DNA from: Notamacropus eugenii
Taxonomy: Eukaryota > Chordata > Mammalia > Diprotodontia > Macropodidae
DNA: 64,000 bases
NCBI RefSeq assembly: GCF_028372415.1
Contig: NC_092872.1
Span: 260,611,008-260,675,007 of the forward strand
Direction of reading: 5' to 3'
Numbering within the stretch: the first letter of the stretch is position 1; each line of letters opens with the position of its first letter. Below are positions 8,178-23,100 of the stretch, piece after piece. Position numbers and translations under genes: made by a program. The notes below the pieces were generated by a model that saw nothing but the letters and a program-made list of their open reading frames with translations, had not been told where the DNA came from and made no database searches.

Positions 8178-11100
8178 GTAAGGAGGGGCCGGGGTCGCGG
8201 GGTGCGTCTGAAAAGGGTGAGCCGAGCCCCCGGGCTGGGTCGTCATGGCAACGCGGGGGCCGCCGTGGGGGAGAGGAGGAGAGGGAGCGGGGCTTGGGCG
8301 GCCCAGGGTCTCGGGGCGGGCGGGGTGAGATGACGGGTCGGCGGGGTCCTCGTCCGAGAGCTGCAGGAGACCTTGAAGACCCGCTCTCCCCTAGGACAGA
8401 AGAGGAAACCGAAGCCCAGAGAGGGCCCACCCGGGGAGCCAGGGGGCCCGGACCGGGCACTCCCAGTCTGGCTGCGGGGCACGGCGGCCTGGAGCCCCGG
8501 CACCCCCTGTGGGACGGGCATTGGCCTAAGGGCTGGGCCCGTGGAAACAAAGGGACTCCCCCGGACCCGTGGGAGCTGTGTACGGGGCATGCCCCGCCAT
8601 ACGTGTCTTGGCATGTACACGTGCACGCGTGTGTGTAAGCAGGAGCTGCCCGGGGCGGGGCTGGGGCGGGGGCGGGTGAGCCTGCCCTGGGCGGTGTCGG
8701 AGACCGTCTGCCAGGAAAGATTGGGTTGGATTCCTGGCTGTCCATGGGTGGTCGCAGGCAGGTTACTTAACCTGTAGACCTCCAGTTCCTGTCTCTGAAA
8801 TGATGGTCTGCACTGGGTGATCTCCGAGGTCCAGGCATTGTCTAAGCATTGATTAAGTACCTACTGTGTGCCAGAAGCTCTTGAGATAACAAAGACAAAA
8901 GCCAATTCCCACCCCTTCGGGAGTTTAGTCTTGTGGGAGGTTGGGGAGATTGCAAATGAACATTGATATATACGTACATACGTGTACACACATACATACA
9001 TATACATAAAATATGTCCAGGATAATTTTAGAGGAAGGCACTTGAAGCTGGGGAAGCAAGAAATGCTTCATCTAGAAAGTGGGGCCTGGGCTGATCAATG
9101 GATGAAAGGAGAGGATTCTAAGATATTTGATGATAGCCAGTGCAAAAAGAATATAAAGGCAGAAGCTAGTCTTAGGTTTGAGGAATGGTAATAAGAAGGG
9201 TAGTTCAGCTGGACTATAGTACACACGAAAAGGAGTAACATATAGTACGGGAAAGGTAGATTGGGATCAGGGTGAGTAGGGCTATATACATGTGTAACAG
9301 GAATTTATACTTGATTTTAGAGGTAACAGCAAAAGAGTTTATTGGGGGTTGGAGGATGGCATGATCAGAGTTGATCTTGAGGAAAATCTCTTTAGGAGCT
9401 GTGCTGAGGATGGGTTGGAGTGAGGAAAGATCTAGAGTAAAGATTTCTACCAGGAGACTATGAAAATAATCCAGATGAGGGGCAACGAAGCCTAAACCAG
9501 GTGATGACTGTGTGAATGAAGCAAAAGGAATACATTGGAAAGATGTGGTAGAAACAATAGTATTTTTTTGAAAGCTATTCAGAAGGCCGCTAATTTCTCT
9601 CTGTGTCTATTTTTCCACCAAATTTATTAATTTATTTGTTTTCCTCCCCCTCCATTCCTCCTCCCTCCCCAAGATGACATGCAATCTTATGTGGATTCTA
9701 CACATACATTCCTATTAAACACATTTTCATATTCGTCTTGTTGCATAGAAGAGTTAAAATGAATGGGAGAAACCATGAGAAAAGCAAAACATAACAAAGG
9801 AGAAAACAGTATCTTCATTCTGCATTTAGAAACACTAGTATTTAGGTACTGAGCGGATATGTGGGGTAAGTCAGAGCAAGGAGTTATCCAGAATGACATG
9901 GAAGCTGAAAACTTCAGTGACTGAGAGGAAGGTGGCAGCCCCCTCAACAGAAATAAGGAATGGGAGAAGCAGGATAGGTTTGTGAGGGAGAAAATAGTGA
10001 GTTCTTTTGAACTCGTGTTTAAGATGTTTGGGTATCTAGGCCTTCTGACAAAAACTCTGGCTCTTTCCCTAATATCATCCTGTCCAGTGGCAGAATTGAG
10101 GTTACAAACTCATAGTAATGGAATGCCAGCGTGTCACAGCTGGAAAGTACTTTAAAGAGATCATCTTTTAGTACAAGTCCTTCATTTTACAGAGGAACAG
10201 CACCTTGGAATATATGAATTCTTCTGATACTGTTATGGGTAGGATAATAGCTCTACTTGTGATTTGAAATGCTTCTCCATTTTCTCATGTGTAGAATTAA
10301 GAGGGGTGTGAGGTCTCCGCCAAGTTTAAATCCTAGCATAAAAAGGAGAAAAGAAATCTTTCAACACTGGTTAAGCTGGTTGTACAAAAACCATTCCTTT
10401 GTCCTGATTGTCTTACCCCACGGGAGTCGTGTGATGGACAATAAAGCAGTCACGTTCTGTGTTTTGTAATATATAATTATCTTAAATGCCTAGTCACTTA
10501 CTGCAAAAACATTTCCAAGATTGTAGCCATTAATCATTGATCTGGGTAATCCTTCCTCTGGTGCTGATCTTAATCTACTCATACCATCTTCTGTGGTTCT
10601 TGCCTCTGTCCTCCCATAAATTCTCCAACCAGCTTAATCTACTTTTTAACCATTCTTTGGGTATCAATTGGAGCACGTAGACAGTCTATTTGTTATCGTG
10701 CCCAACCCACTTCCTTTTCTTGAACATACTTTTTTGGATATCTTTTATTACCACTTCCTCTGTGCAAGTCATTGTTGGGAATATACTAGTGTACTTTTGT
10801 TCTCCAGGAAATTTTAAGAAATTGCATGAGTTATTATTATGTGCAATTTTATTAATGTTATGGGTGAATACCTTTTTTGTTTTACCAGTTTGATAGCTAA
10901 TCATTTCTAGCTGTCAGTGTCCAAAGTTACTGCAGGTTTGGAAGCATCCTTCTAAAGTAGGAAAGATAGCAGAGATCACTGTACTGGATGGTGGGCATTT
11001 TTGAACCCTGAACTGTCTAATGGGAAAAAATAATATTACCCTGTTTTTTTGACTGCCAGTCTGAAAATTGGGCAACCCAAGCAGTAATACCAATTCTGTG

Positions 11101-14100
11101 AATTAAATTATTTTTTGACACAATCATTCACTTTTCCTTGCTTCTCTGTTTTCTCTTTAGTTTGCAATATATACTGCCAGCCTTTATGTAATAGCTGTGA
11201 AAATTGACATGAACTCTGGGCAAGGACTTGCAAGTTTTTAAGAAGATCTTAAAATGTTGAAAATTAAATATAGTCGAAAAGAAACCAGTCAGCCAGTATG
11301 AAGTGCTTGTTGGGTGCCATACACTATGCTAGGCAGAGGGATACAAGACAAAAAACATGCTCTCAGGTCTCTCCTAGTGTAGCATGTTGGAGACAACGTG
11401 AATATCTACAGGTATATACTTGCTAGATATATTGCGATTTGGGGGGAAAGCACTAGCACCTATGGGGAGCAGGAAAGGTTTCATGTAGCAGGTGGTGCCT
11501 AAGCCTTGAAGGAAAGGAGGCACAGGGCACAATTATTGCAAAGATATGGCAAGAGTATATCATTTATGAGGAATAGTCCTTTATTTCTCCTTAGCTCCAG
11601 TTAAAGCAAAGACTTGGGTACAGGAATTTCAAGAAATTGGTACTCAGGAATCTGATACAAACAAGAGTTTATTATGCAACAAAGCAAGCAAGCAAACAAA
11701 AGCACATATACACATGCTGTATGGCAGTATAAACAGACAGAGAAGGCCGATGTGTTGGGGAGGGAATACACTCACAGTTGGTGTATAGGAGGTATATACC
11801 CTGAGAATGAGCATGGTTGAGAACAGGTCATCAGTGTCAGATTTAGGAGGGGGGAATTCCTAGTCAGATTCAAACACAGAAGAAAATTTCTAGGGGGCAC
11901 TCATTGCTTAATACCAGGCTTGAGTAAGACTTTGGGGGAGTTTCTTTATGGGGACCATAAATCAAGATAGCTTTCTAAAGCAGCAGAAAGAACGACTCAA
12001 GACCCCTGCAAGCAAATCAAGGGTTTCATCCAATCAAAACCTGTTAGTCTCATCCACCTAGCACTTAACATGGGTCAGAACAGCAGAAGAGTACAAACTG
12101 TCTTTGCCTTTGTGCTTTTATGGGCATTAGGACCACTTAGCCTAAATGACTCCTTGTTAGGTGTGCTACTGATATAACTATAACATTCAGTAATCACAAA
12201 CAGAAGGCCAGTTTGGACTTTTCAAAAGGAGTAACATGTAAGAAGACTGGAGAGCTAGGTTTGAAGACCCAGCTGTGAAAGGCCTTAAGTGCTACACAGA
12301 GGTGTTTGTATTTATAGATCATAGGAGTAGGAAGGAACCACTGGAGTTTTCTGAATAGAGGGGTGACATAGTTAAGCCTGTGCTTTAGGAAAATCATTTT
12401 GGCCACAGTATGGAAAATGGTTTGGAGTGGGGAGAGAGTTGGGGCAAAGAGACCAAGTCAGTAAGCTCTCCTACTACTTCAGGCAAGGTGCAATGGGGTC
12501 TGAATTGTTGTGAGTAGAAATAACAAGATTTGGCAACTGAGTGTTTGTCTAGAGTGACTTAGAGGCTGGTGATATTCTCAGCAGTAATAAGGAATTTCAG
12601 AAGAGGTATAGGTTGAGAGACAAAGGAGAATTCACTTTCAGATATTTTGAGTTTGGTCAATCCACAGGACATTTAGTTTGAAATGTTCATTGTTCAATGA
12701 GAGAGTTTAGAAGTGAAAGGGACTGAGGATAGAGCCTTAATTTATGCCCACAGTTAGGGAGCACAATACATATGATTGTTTAGCAAAGGAGACTGAAAAG
12801 AATGCTCTTAGGTAAGAGAAGCAAGAGAGCATTGCCATGAAAACCCAGAGGGGGAGGATCTAGGAGGAGAGATTGGTCATCATTGTCACATGTCAAAGAG
12901 AGATGGAGAAGGATGAGGACTGAGAAAAGACCAGAATTATAGGTAACTTGAGAGAGCAGTTTAAATTGATTGCTGATTGGCAGAGCCCACATTGGGAAGG
13001 ATTGAGAAGACAGAAGAGATAATGAAGGCAATAAGGGCAGACAGCTGTTTCCAGGAGTTTGACTGAAAAAGGGAGGGAAGAAAGACCAAAAATGAAAACT
13101 ATTATAAATTAAATTTTATTTAAATATGCCTGTCTTCTTAGAAATTAAACATGGTGTGATCTGTATGGACAGTGAATGGAAGCTGTAAGACGGAAAACCA
13201 CCTTATTATAAGCATTTTGTAGGGTGGAAAAATAAAGAGATCATAAAATTTAGTACTTATATGCATATTTTCAGGTAATTGTACTCCTTTGTTAAGGAAA
13301 AGGAGGAAACTAGATAGCTTAGTGGATAGAGTGCTGGGCCTAGAGTCAGGAAGACCTGAGTTTAAATTCAGCGTCAGACATTTACTAACTATGTGACCCT
13401 GGGCAAGTCACTTAACCTCTGTTTGCCTAATCTACTGGAAGAGGAAATGTCAAACCACTCCAGTATCTTTGCCTAGAAAACCCCATGGACAGTATTGGTG
13501 TGCTGTGGTCCACAGGTTCGTGAAGAACTGGATACAATTGAATGACAACAACAAATTAAGAAAAAATACCGTTTGGAATAGGCATATTTAATGTATCAAT
13601 AGCATTAAAAGATGCTATAATACATAAGTCTTTGGAAATCATGAAGGAAGGAAAAGTTAAAATCATGGTTTTTCATAGCTGCTAAAATGTTGCACGATGT
13701 AATGGAAATATTGGCTAGAATTCTGGTCCTTTTATTAACCTACCTGACTGGGGCTAGACATTTCAATTCTCTGGACATTAGTTTCCTCCCCTGTAAAATC
13801 AGGTGGACCAATTAGATGATTTTTAAAACCCTTCCTCACTCCAAATCATATGGTTTTTAAAAATATCCCCTTAATTTGTCTGTACATTCTAATTTTGTCA
13901 AAGGTACTTTGATGATAAATGAGGATTTTTTTACATATACAAAAGATCTAGATTTGAGTTAAATGTATTATAACCTTAAAGTTGTTACTGTTTTTTTTGC
14001 TGTGTTGATGGTGAGCCGTTGTCCTTAGAATTCTGGCATCTAAGTTGCTTGAAAGAGTAGAGAGTATTTACATAAAGGACTTAAACATATCTTGGGGGAG

Positions 14101-17100
14101 GGGCCCAGAGTCTAGAGCTATCAGCAATTAAGTCTGTAACTTATAACCTTAGAGAGTTTTTCTTTTTTTAACTTTTATTTTTTCAATTGACAGGTATTTC
14201 TTTTCTCTCCCTTCTATTCTTCCCCCTTCCCTGTTGGAAAAAAAAAAAATAAAACATGTCCCTTGCAACAAATGTGCAGAGTCAAGCAAAACAGATTTCC
14301 GCATTGGCTGTATCCAAAAATAATGCCTTGGGCTGCACCTCTTAGGAGGTTCGCTCTCTGTCCTCTAGAATTGCATTTGATTGTCACTGCATGGATCAGT
14401 CAGAGTACTGAAGTATTTTAAAGTTGTTTGTCTTTACAGCAGAGAGTGGCCTGGAGCCCTGTGAGGTTCAGAATGTCCTAGTTATAGAGTATCCGGCAGA
14501 ACTTGAACCCCCCAGTCTTCCTCCCTGAAAGACCTGACTGTGTTGCCTCTGTAGTATTTCTTATAATTGCTCATTTCTGTTTTTACTTCATTCTCTCTTA
14601 AAGGTAATAACTAAAGAGTGAAACTTGCTTTCCTCCCCGCCCCCCACCCCCCGTAATTTACCGCTCTTATATAATGGATAGAGAACTGGGCTCAGATCCA
14701 GGACAGCATGTGTTAGAAACCACTCCCGATACAAATGGGCCCTGGGATTTGGAGTAAGCCACCAAATCACACAGGGTTCAAGGCAGCTCCGTAAAGTACG
14801 AGCTTACTTGGGGAAAAGCTGCTCCCTCTAAAGCTCCCTAAACCCATCAAGTAGCCATCCCTAGCCCCTCACTATTCCAGTGGGTCTGTCAGTGTAGTTA
14901 TTCCCTCTGCTAGTACAGATCTCAGCCCATGTGTAGTGGTGCTTTCATTTATCTTTGTTAGTCATAACAAATTTAATCAACATTTTTACTCACACTTTAT
15001 GAATGGACATGGGTGTATTTTCATAGATCTGTATACATACATAAACTGGTTGTGATGAGAGTAGTATCAGCCAGGCCTGTGTTGGGAGTGGCCGTTTTTA
15101 CCTTTTTTCCACATTTTTCTTGAGGTAGTCTGAGTGAAGTTGATAGATATTCCCCACAGGTAAGCCTCTGCAGATAAAATCAAGTTTTCCCACTGAAGAA
15201 AATGAAATTTTTTCAGTGTGATACTTTGCTATTACTCATTGAAATGCATTCTTGGTTTCCCTCTTATTTTTAGCTGTAAAGGACCCCACGGCTGTGGAGA
15301 GAGCCAACTTGCTAAACATGGCTAAACTCAGTATCAAAGGGCTGATCGAGTCGGCTCTGAGCTTTGGTCGCACCTTGGACTCGGACTACCCTCCTTTGCA
15401 GCAGTTCTTTGTGGTCATGGAACATTGCCTGAAGCATGGACTGAAAGGTGAATATGCCTCATTAACCTGGTTTTTCCCAGACAGCTGTGTGAATTTTATT
15501 CACAAAACAAAATAATTTTGTGAGTTATTTATATGGCTCAGATAAGTTTCAAAATCAAATCACACTCAGTTATATATTTGATGTCTTGCCTTAGTTGGAA
15601 ATAATATGGGAGAAGAAATTAAAGTTCAACAGAACAATCAATTCATTGACTGTACCTTTTTTCATTATTTGTCATCTATTAAAGTTGATGACATATCCAC
15701 TCATTCTTATTTGGAATGTTTATTCTTAATTTCTTCCAGCCATCTCTTAGCAAACCCCTGAGTAATTTATTTGGATTATCAACAGATATTCAAAGATATA
15801 CTTTCCAAAAATTCATCCAAAAGATATATTTTTCTGACCTTTCCCACAAATAATTAATCAGAGAACATTACGTCTTATTGAAAGAATTCTTACCTGACAG
15901 TCTTATCAGCCCTTTTTTGGAATTGTGATTATTATTTTATTTTTAAATTTTGGTTAAATTATTGGTATTATTGAATATATTGCTCTTTGAGACCAAGATA
16001 ATTTTCTTTAGGTTAATTATAGAATAGTGAGTTTTCAGTTAGGTCTGGTTTTAGGAACACTTTATGACTATAAAAATGCTTTGTTAACATGTTAGGAAAG
16101 AAGACCTTTTTGGTTAAAATCTGTAGAGTGGTGTCATAGGACAAATACTGGATCTGGAGTCAGAGGGACTTGATTTTGAACCTTGGCTCCTCTACTTACT
16201 ACCTGTGTAGTCTTGGTCCTCAGTTTCCTTCTTTGTAAAAAGAGGCTTAAGAGTAGATCCTCTGTAAGATTCTTTCCAGTTCGTAACGTATGACCTTACC
16301 AACTTTAAGGTTAGAACAAAATCTTTGATTTATTTTCTATAAAATGCAAGTTTTGTTTGTCATTGTTATTACTGATGAAATTTTTTGGTCATCCTTTAAA
16401 AATATATAAATGCCTTTTGTTTCAAGCAGCTTGGAGGTGTAATGGATAAGGCATCATACATATGGAGTCAGGAATTCTTGCATTTGAATCCTGCCTAAGA
16501 CAATTACTAATTATTCAACTGTTTCTTAACTCCTGCCAGTTTCAGTTTCCTCAGATATAAAACGGTGACAATATTCCCATTTATTGTTGTTGTGAGGATC
16601 AAGTTAGTGTGTGAAGCACTTTGCAGACCTTAATTAAAGTATTATATCAGGGTTAGCTCTTATTGATTCTGTAGCTATCTCCTCATAAGTGTGCCCGCTA
16701 CTCCTGTTGAACCCTACCTCGCAACAAAGAAAAACAGTTAAGTAAGATGAGCCAACACGATGGCTATGTCCGATAGCACATGGAATATTCTACACCATAG
16801 TCTCTCACCTTGCTAGTGAAAGGTATTGATGAGTAGCTGAGATTTTTAAAGAACTTAAAGGTTTACAAAGTGTTTTACATACATTTTCTCATTTGATCTC
16901 ATTCTTTATTGATTATTGTCCTCATGCTAATAGATGACAACTTTACAGACATGTTTTACTTACTTGTACATTTTATTGTAATATTTAAAAAACTTTTGTA
17001 ACTTATAAATATAGTATCAGTTCTTGTCATCGTGGGCCCCATTGAGCAAGGTCGTAAGGATGCTCTTTGTCAGGATAGAGATAACCTACTGCTGTTAGCA

Positions 17101-20100
17101 GATGTGGAGAACTCCTTTTGGATTGTTGCCGACACGTGATAGCATTGTGATCATAACTAGAATAGTTACACGTCTCATAACGTTAAGATACCTCAGTTGG
17201 GTTTTATTACAGAGTTGCCATATAGATTCCATTTTCTATTAATACAATTTAGCATTCAGCAGTCGAGTCACTGTTTTGTTAGTATAGTTGTTTTTCCACC
17301 AGCTCACCATTGTAGCCATCTGTGACTTGGTAGGATTTCTTTGAGACTTCCTGTTGCTAAAAAATTCATCTAGCTCTGGCCCTTTGAGAGCTAACTGAGT
17401 TACTCTGGCATTCAGCAGACAGATATATTATAGACCATTGCCTGGCAGAGCCCTTATAGCTTGGCTGGCTTTGTCAGAGTTTGTACTCAGCTGACCCTGC
17501 CTTTAATTGTTCAGAGTCATCCTCTGTTTCCCAGTGAGACATTGGAGGAAAATGTCAGTGGACCTATTACAAAGAATTATTTGTATTTCATACAGTGTTG
17601 CACTTAACTGGCAGTCTTGGATTTATAATGTATCTTTTCTAGTTTATATAATTATAAACTAAGGTGGAGGATGTATAGATAAAAGTAGGGTTTAGAGAGA
17701 ATATCTTAAATAGAAAAAGAGCAGCTATTGGTTTATATTAAAAGCATGAGAATAACAGGAAGTAGAGAAATTTTTACTATTGAGTATGAAGGTAAGAAAA
17801 ACAAGTATAAAAGCCCAGAAGGATTTGTAAGGTAGTTAAAGAACAAACAAACAAAAAATCCAAAATCCCAGGAGCAACTTGTGGTGGCAGAGTTTGGACA
17901 TCACAACATGGGGTCATAAACTCATTAATTTTTATGTTTATATAACATTAGAAAGCCACTCTCAGTCTTTTAATTTACTGTTAAAAACACATTTTTAGTG
18001 ATTTTTTTCCCCGTAATAGTAGTAATGTTATGTATGTGTTCACTAGACCTTGGAAAATGCATAGACTTTGCAAGATGATTTCCAGAATACTCGAATTTTG
18101 AACTCTCACTTGTTTTTTGGGGTGGGGTGGGGTGTTGCATTGTAAATTTCAACTTTTTAAACAAAACATTGCAATTTTAGTAGCCAACCCATACCAGGTG
18201 TCAGTTACACTTTCAGCCTGATGAAACAACATAAAGTTTCCACCATGTAAAGTACTTTGTACTGATTAGTTTTATCAGCATAGACTATTCCTAAAGGCCT
18301 TGGAGATTGTTCGTAGAGATCTATGCTATGCAAATTCTCATCATGAGGCCAACTCACTATAAAGAAAGGATTTCAGAGAGTTCATTTTTTCTTTACCACT
18401 TAGAGGTGGCTAACATCACTAGCTCTTCACATGTAAAAGTTAATTGGTTTTGTTTCTCACTTATTTTATAAAGGTTATAGAGCTTGACCTGCTTTATCTA
18501 GTAACCCTTTCTTGTTGGGGCCAAGATCAAAGGAAAAGGAGGAACCCCTTGTTATTTCTTAACTTAATTGTCTAAAAAAGGTCCATGTGTCTTGGGAAAA
18601 TAGGGAAATTATATTATTTTCACAAATGTATCTGATTTTAGAAACTTGGCTTATGTACAGTATGGCATGTATTAGCAATCAATAAACTTTTGTTAAGAAC
18701 CTACTATCTTCCAGGTCCTGTGGTATGTACTGGAGAAACTGGTGCAAGAGTGAGGCAGACTTTTCCTTTGAAGAACTTACAGATAGGCCCTACATGTTCT
18801 TTTAACTGATTTTCTTTGTAGTTCACTGAAGCACTTTTACCCCAGTTATTCCTAAAACCAGGTCACTCTATGAAAGGAAAGCATTATATGTTGATTTTCT
18901 TAAAAAAATATTAATTGAAAGACTATGTTTTCTCTTTTTTAGTAAGAAAATCTTTTCTGAGTTATAACAAAACAATCTGGGGGCCCTTGGAGCTGGTGGA
19001 GAAGCTATACCCAGAAGCGGAGGAGATAGCAGCTAGTGTCAGAGATTTGCCTGGCCTTAAGTAAGTCTTTTTTGTTTTTAAAGACCCAAATAATTGGTCA
19101 GGAGTAGACACTAAAGAAAAAATATGTGTGGGTAACCTTTAACCCCCTTTGAGGGAAAATACTATTTTATAATTAGCATCTGGTGGGATTCTAGAATTGA
19201 TTTGATGGGTTAGGAAGGAATACATTCAATTGCTGGAGCATTGGTGGGAGAGAGGAGATTATTTAGATTTTATGGCTTCTCCAACAAATGGAGTTTTCCC
19301 CTAAATACAACCATGCCCTATTAATGTGTGGTTTCCTTTTAGAGAAAGATGTAAGGATACATATTCTAGTAGGTGGAAAATAAAGACTCGAGTAATAGCT
19401 GGGAGGATTAAATGAGAAGGTACGAGAAAAAATACAGGTAAAGAAATATGACAATTACAGAATATAGTAGTCTATAGTAACAGGTGGTAAAAAATGTTGG
19501 CTTGCCTTAGATTGACTAATGCTTGTATGTTATCAAGGATGTTGGTTTGGTATAAGTTATTAGATTATATCACTGTCAGAAACGCAAAAGGGAAATAGCT
19601 TTAAATGAGTGGTGGTTAATTTAAAAGCTTATTTTCATAGGTCACAAAAGTTATTTTTCATCAGTTTTTCAGTGATCATATTAGTTGTGATTCTTTAATG
19701 AATTAAACAGAGGGCTTGAAGCTCAGATGACTTGAGTTCTAATCCTAAACAACTTTTTAATGCCCTATAATCACTTGTCTAAATATGTTTTTTCTCTGGG
19801 ATTTATCATAACTGGGACCCATCTCCTTCACAAGAAAGGTAAATGAACCATGTCTCTAAAAACAAGATGCTGAATAATGGGAAATGATTGAAAATTACTT
19901 TGCGGATATAAAGTGCTATTTAATGCTAAACTCTCAGGCTCTGAAGAAATATGATTAAAATTTAAGTACTCTCCTTTCATAGGTTCCCAAAGTGGGTGAT
20001 ACCTGCCTGCTGGGGGGAGCTGGAATGATCCGAGGGGGCAATAGTAGTCTCCAATACAGTTGGGGAGCACTGAATAAAAATAAGGGTTAACTCAACCTAA

Positions 20101-23100
20101 CTCCAGAGGAGTGCTGAGTAATTTTTTTAAAGGGGGTAGTAGGCCAAATAAATTGGGGAACCTCTACTAGATTATTTTATCACATGTAAATCTATTTTTT
20201 TATGCTTAATATTTTTTTATCATCAATTTTCTTTGCTTTTGATAATCTTAATATTTAACTTCATATGTTGTATGGAGGAAATAGTACCACTTAGCTTATC
20301 AAAATTTTATTTTTTGTAAATTGAGATTGTTTTAGGTGATGTCCCAGGTGGTGGTGGTGATTTTATTTTGGAATCTGGTATACTTATTAGCAAAGGAGGA
20401 AGAACCAGGAAAAAATGGGATATTATGATTGTTAGAAGAACAAAATGACAATCTTTAGAGGTGAATAGATGAGATGAAACTTGCTACTCATCTCCAGAGA
20501 AGTGATGGATTCAGAATGCAGAATGAGGCAGTAAACAGGGTGGGAAGATCATTAGGCTGGCATTCAGGAGACATTTGCCTCCAAACTTACTGTATGTATT
20601 TGGAGAAAGGACCTAAATTCCTGGACCTCATTTTCCTTTTTTTTTCCAAACAATGAAAATTTACCTTTTCTACCTACATCTGTTACCTCACCACACAAAA
20701 GCACGCACACACACACACACATGCACAAAAAAAACCTGTTATAAACATATATAATCAAGCAAAACAAGTTCCTGCCTCAGGCTTTGCAAGGTTCAGTGGC
20801 TTACTCCAAGTCCCAGGGCCCATTTCTATCAGGAGTGATCTCTAACTCAGGCCTTCCTGGATCTGAGCCCTAGTCCTCTATCCATTATACAAGAGTGCCT
20901 CTGGAATGGTTAATTATAGGGGCACTCTTTAATTACCTTTAGGAGAGAATGAAGTAAAAAGAAATTTTAAATGGGCAGTTATGAGAAATACCAGAGAGGC
21001 AGCAGACTTTCTAGGTAGGAAGACTCAGGTTTAGGCTCTGCCTGATATACTATAGCTAGGACATTCTGAATCTTACAGGGTTCCAGGCTACTTTCTGCAA
21101 TAAATACAAAGACAAACAACTTTAAAAGACTTCAGAACTCTGATCTCTCTTTGCAGTGACTGATCATATGCAGTTCGAGAGGACAGAAAGTGAACCGTAG
21201 GGGCCCACCTCCTAAAAGGTGCAGCCCAAGCCAGTATTTTTGTATACAGCCAGTGTAAATGTGAAATCTGTTTTGCTTGACTTTGCATATTTGTTGCAAG
21301 GGTTATGTTTTCCTTATTTTTCTTCTAACAGGGAAGGGGGAGGAATAGGAGGGAGAGAAAAGAAATACTTGTTAATTGAAAAAATAAAAGTTAAAAAAAG
21401 AAAAAAACTCTCTAAGCTTATAAGTTACAGACTTAATTGCTGATAACTGTTAGGAAATTACAAATCTAGAGTCTGTCCCCCCCCCCCCCCCCAAGATATA
21501 TTTAAGTCCTTTATGTAAATGCTTACTACTCCTCCAAATTCCTGCATTAGTCACATTCCCTAATACTATCAACTTCTCTGTCTGGTGGTGAGTAGTGTGT
21601 TTTAGCATTGTTCGTTGTGTTGATCACAACTCCTAGGTCTTTCAAAGTTACTTGCCTTTACAATATTGTTGTTATTATATAAATAACTCTCCTGGTTTTG
21701 CTCACTTCGTTCTGCATCAATTTGTGCAACTCTTCCCAGATTTCTCTGAAACTAGACCCTTCTATCATTTCTTACAACATAATAGTATTCCTTTACATTC
21801 ATATGGCATTCCTCAGTTTCAGTTTCCAATTCTTTTGAGTCCATGAAAAGACCTGCTATAAATATTTTTGTTCATAGGTGTCCTCTTACTCTGATCTCTT
21901 TGTGGTATAGGCCTAGTAGAGTTATTACTGAGTCAAAGCATATGCATGTTTTAATAGCTTTTGGGATATATTTCAATATTGCTTTCAAAATTGGCTTAGA
22001 CTAGTTCACAGCTCTGGTTACCAAATAGTGCATTAACGTATTTTTTGCCACAGCTCTTCCAACATTTGTCATTTTCCTTGACTTATCCACTTAGCCAAAT
22101 TGATTGGTGTGATGTAGAACCATGGAATAGTTTTAATTTCTTTAATTATTAGTGATTTAGAACGTTTATTTCTTAAAATATTTGATTGATATTTTCTGCT
22201 TCTTACATCACCATAGTATCCCATGTATCCCTTTCCTTTCTGTTCCCCAAGAGTCATCCCATTTAACAAATAGAATTTGTTTGGAGAGGGGGAAGAAAAG
22301 TCAGCATAACTAGTTGATAAATTGAGAGAGTCTGAAGTGTGTGCAGTGCGTGGTTGTGGGCTTCTCTCACCTCCCCAGACAGGTAGGTTGGGGGTTTCCC
22401 TGTCTCTTTCTTTGAGTCCCACTTGGTTTTTATTATTTTGCTGTATTTACTTTTGATTTTTTGGTGTGTAGTTGTTTTTTCCATTTACATTGTTGTAATT
22501 GTTGTGTGTATTATTTTCTTGACTCTGCTTACTTTATTTTGCATCAATTCATATAATGTATTCATGCTTCTCTCTCTGTTCATCAGACACATGTTTCTTA
22601 TAACACAGTAGTGTTCTGTTACATTCATGTATCACAATTTGTTTAGCTATTCCCCAATTGATGGGCATCTTTGTTTCCAATTCTTAGCTATTCCAAAAAG
22701 CACTGCTACAAATATCTTGGAGTATATGGGTACTTTTTTCTTATGAATGGCCTCCTTGGGGCATAAGTTCAGAAATCTTTGGTTCAAATGATATGGACAT
22801 TTTAGTCATTTTATTTGCACAATTCCAGATTGCTTTACAAAATAGTTGTACCATTTCACAGCTCCATCAACAATATTTTAGTGTGATTAATTTCCCATAA
22901 CCCTTCCAGCATAGACTGTTGACATTTTTTGTCATTTTTATCAATTTGTAGCATGTGAAGTGAAACCTCAGAGTTGTTTTGATTTGCATTTCTCTTTTCA
23001 TTAGTGATCTGAAGTATTTTTTCATGTGGTTATGAATACACTGCAGGTGTTTTGAGAACTGTTTGTTTATCCCTTTAGACCATTTATGTATTGGGGAATG

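Larger units (their letters stand above)
7480..8740 (+). promoter_or_regulatory. RUFY2: CpG-island promoter of RUFY2
   Basis: GC content rises abruptly from about 7,480 and falls after about 8,740, with dense CpG. The island spans the RUFY2 start codon. Visible elements are repeated GC boxes, including CGTCGCCCCGCCCCCT at 7810 and again at about 7860, a CCAAT box at 7671-7675, and a CRE-like TGCGTCAC at 8053-8060. There is no TATA box at a convincing position. The transcription start is not fixed by sequence and probably lies within about 200 bases of the ATG. Long overlapping ORFs on both strands here are a by-product of high GC. Confidence 0.8.

Noticed and set aside
7463..8777. Many long overlapping ORFs on both strands (up to 252 residues, rich in Pro, Ala, Arg, Gly)
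   Set aside because: They lie in the CpG island, overlap each other on both strands and have only compositional bias. Stops are rare in GC-rich DNA.
15252..15515. Single 87-residue ORF as a gene
   Set aside because: It is RUFY2 exon 2 plus intron sequence on both sides; splice sites and family sequence set the real edges.
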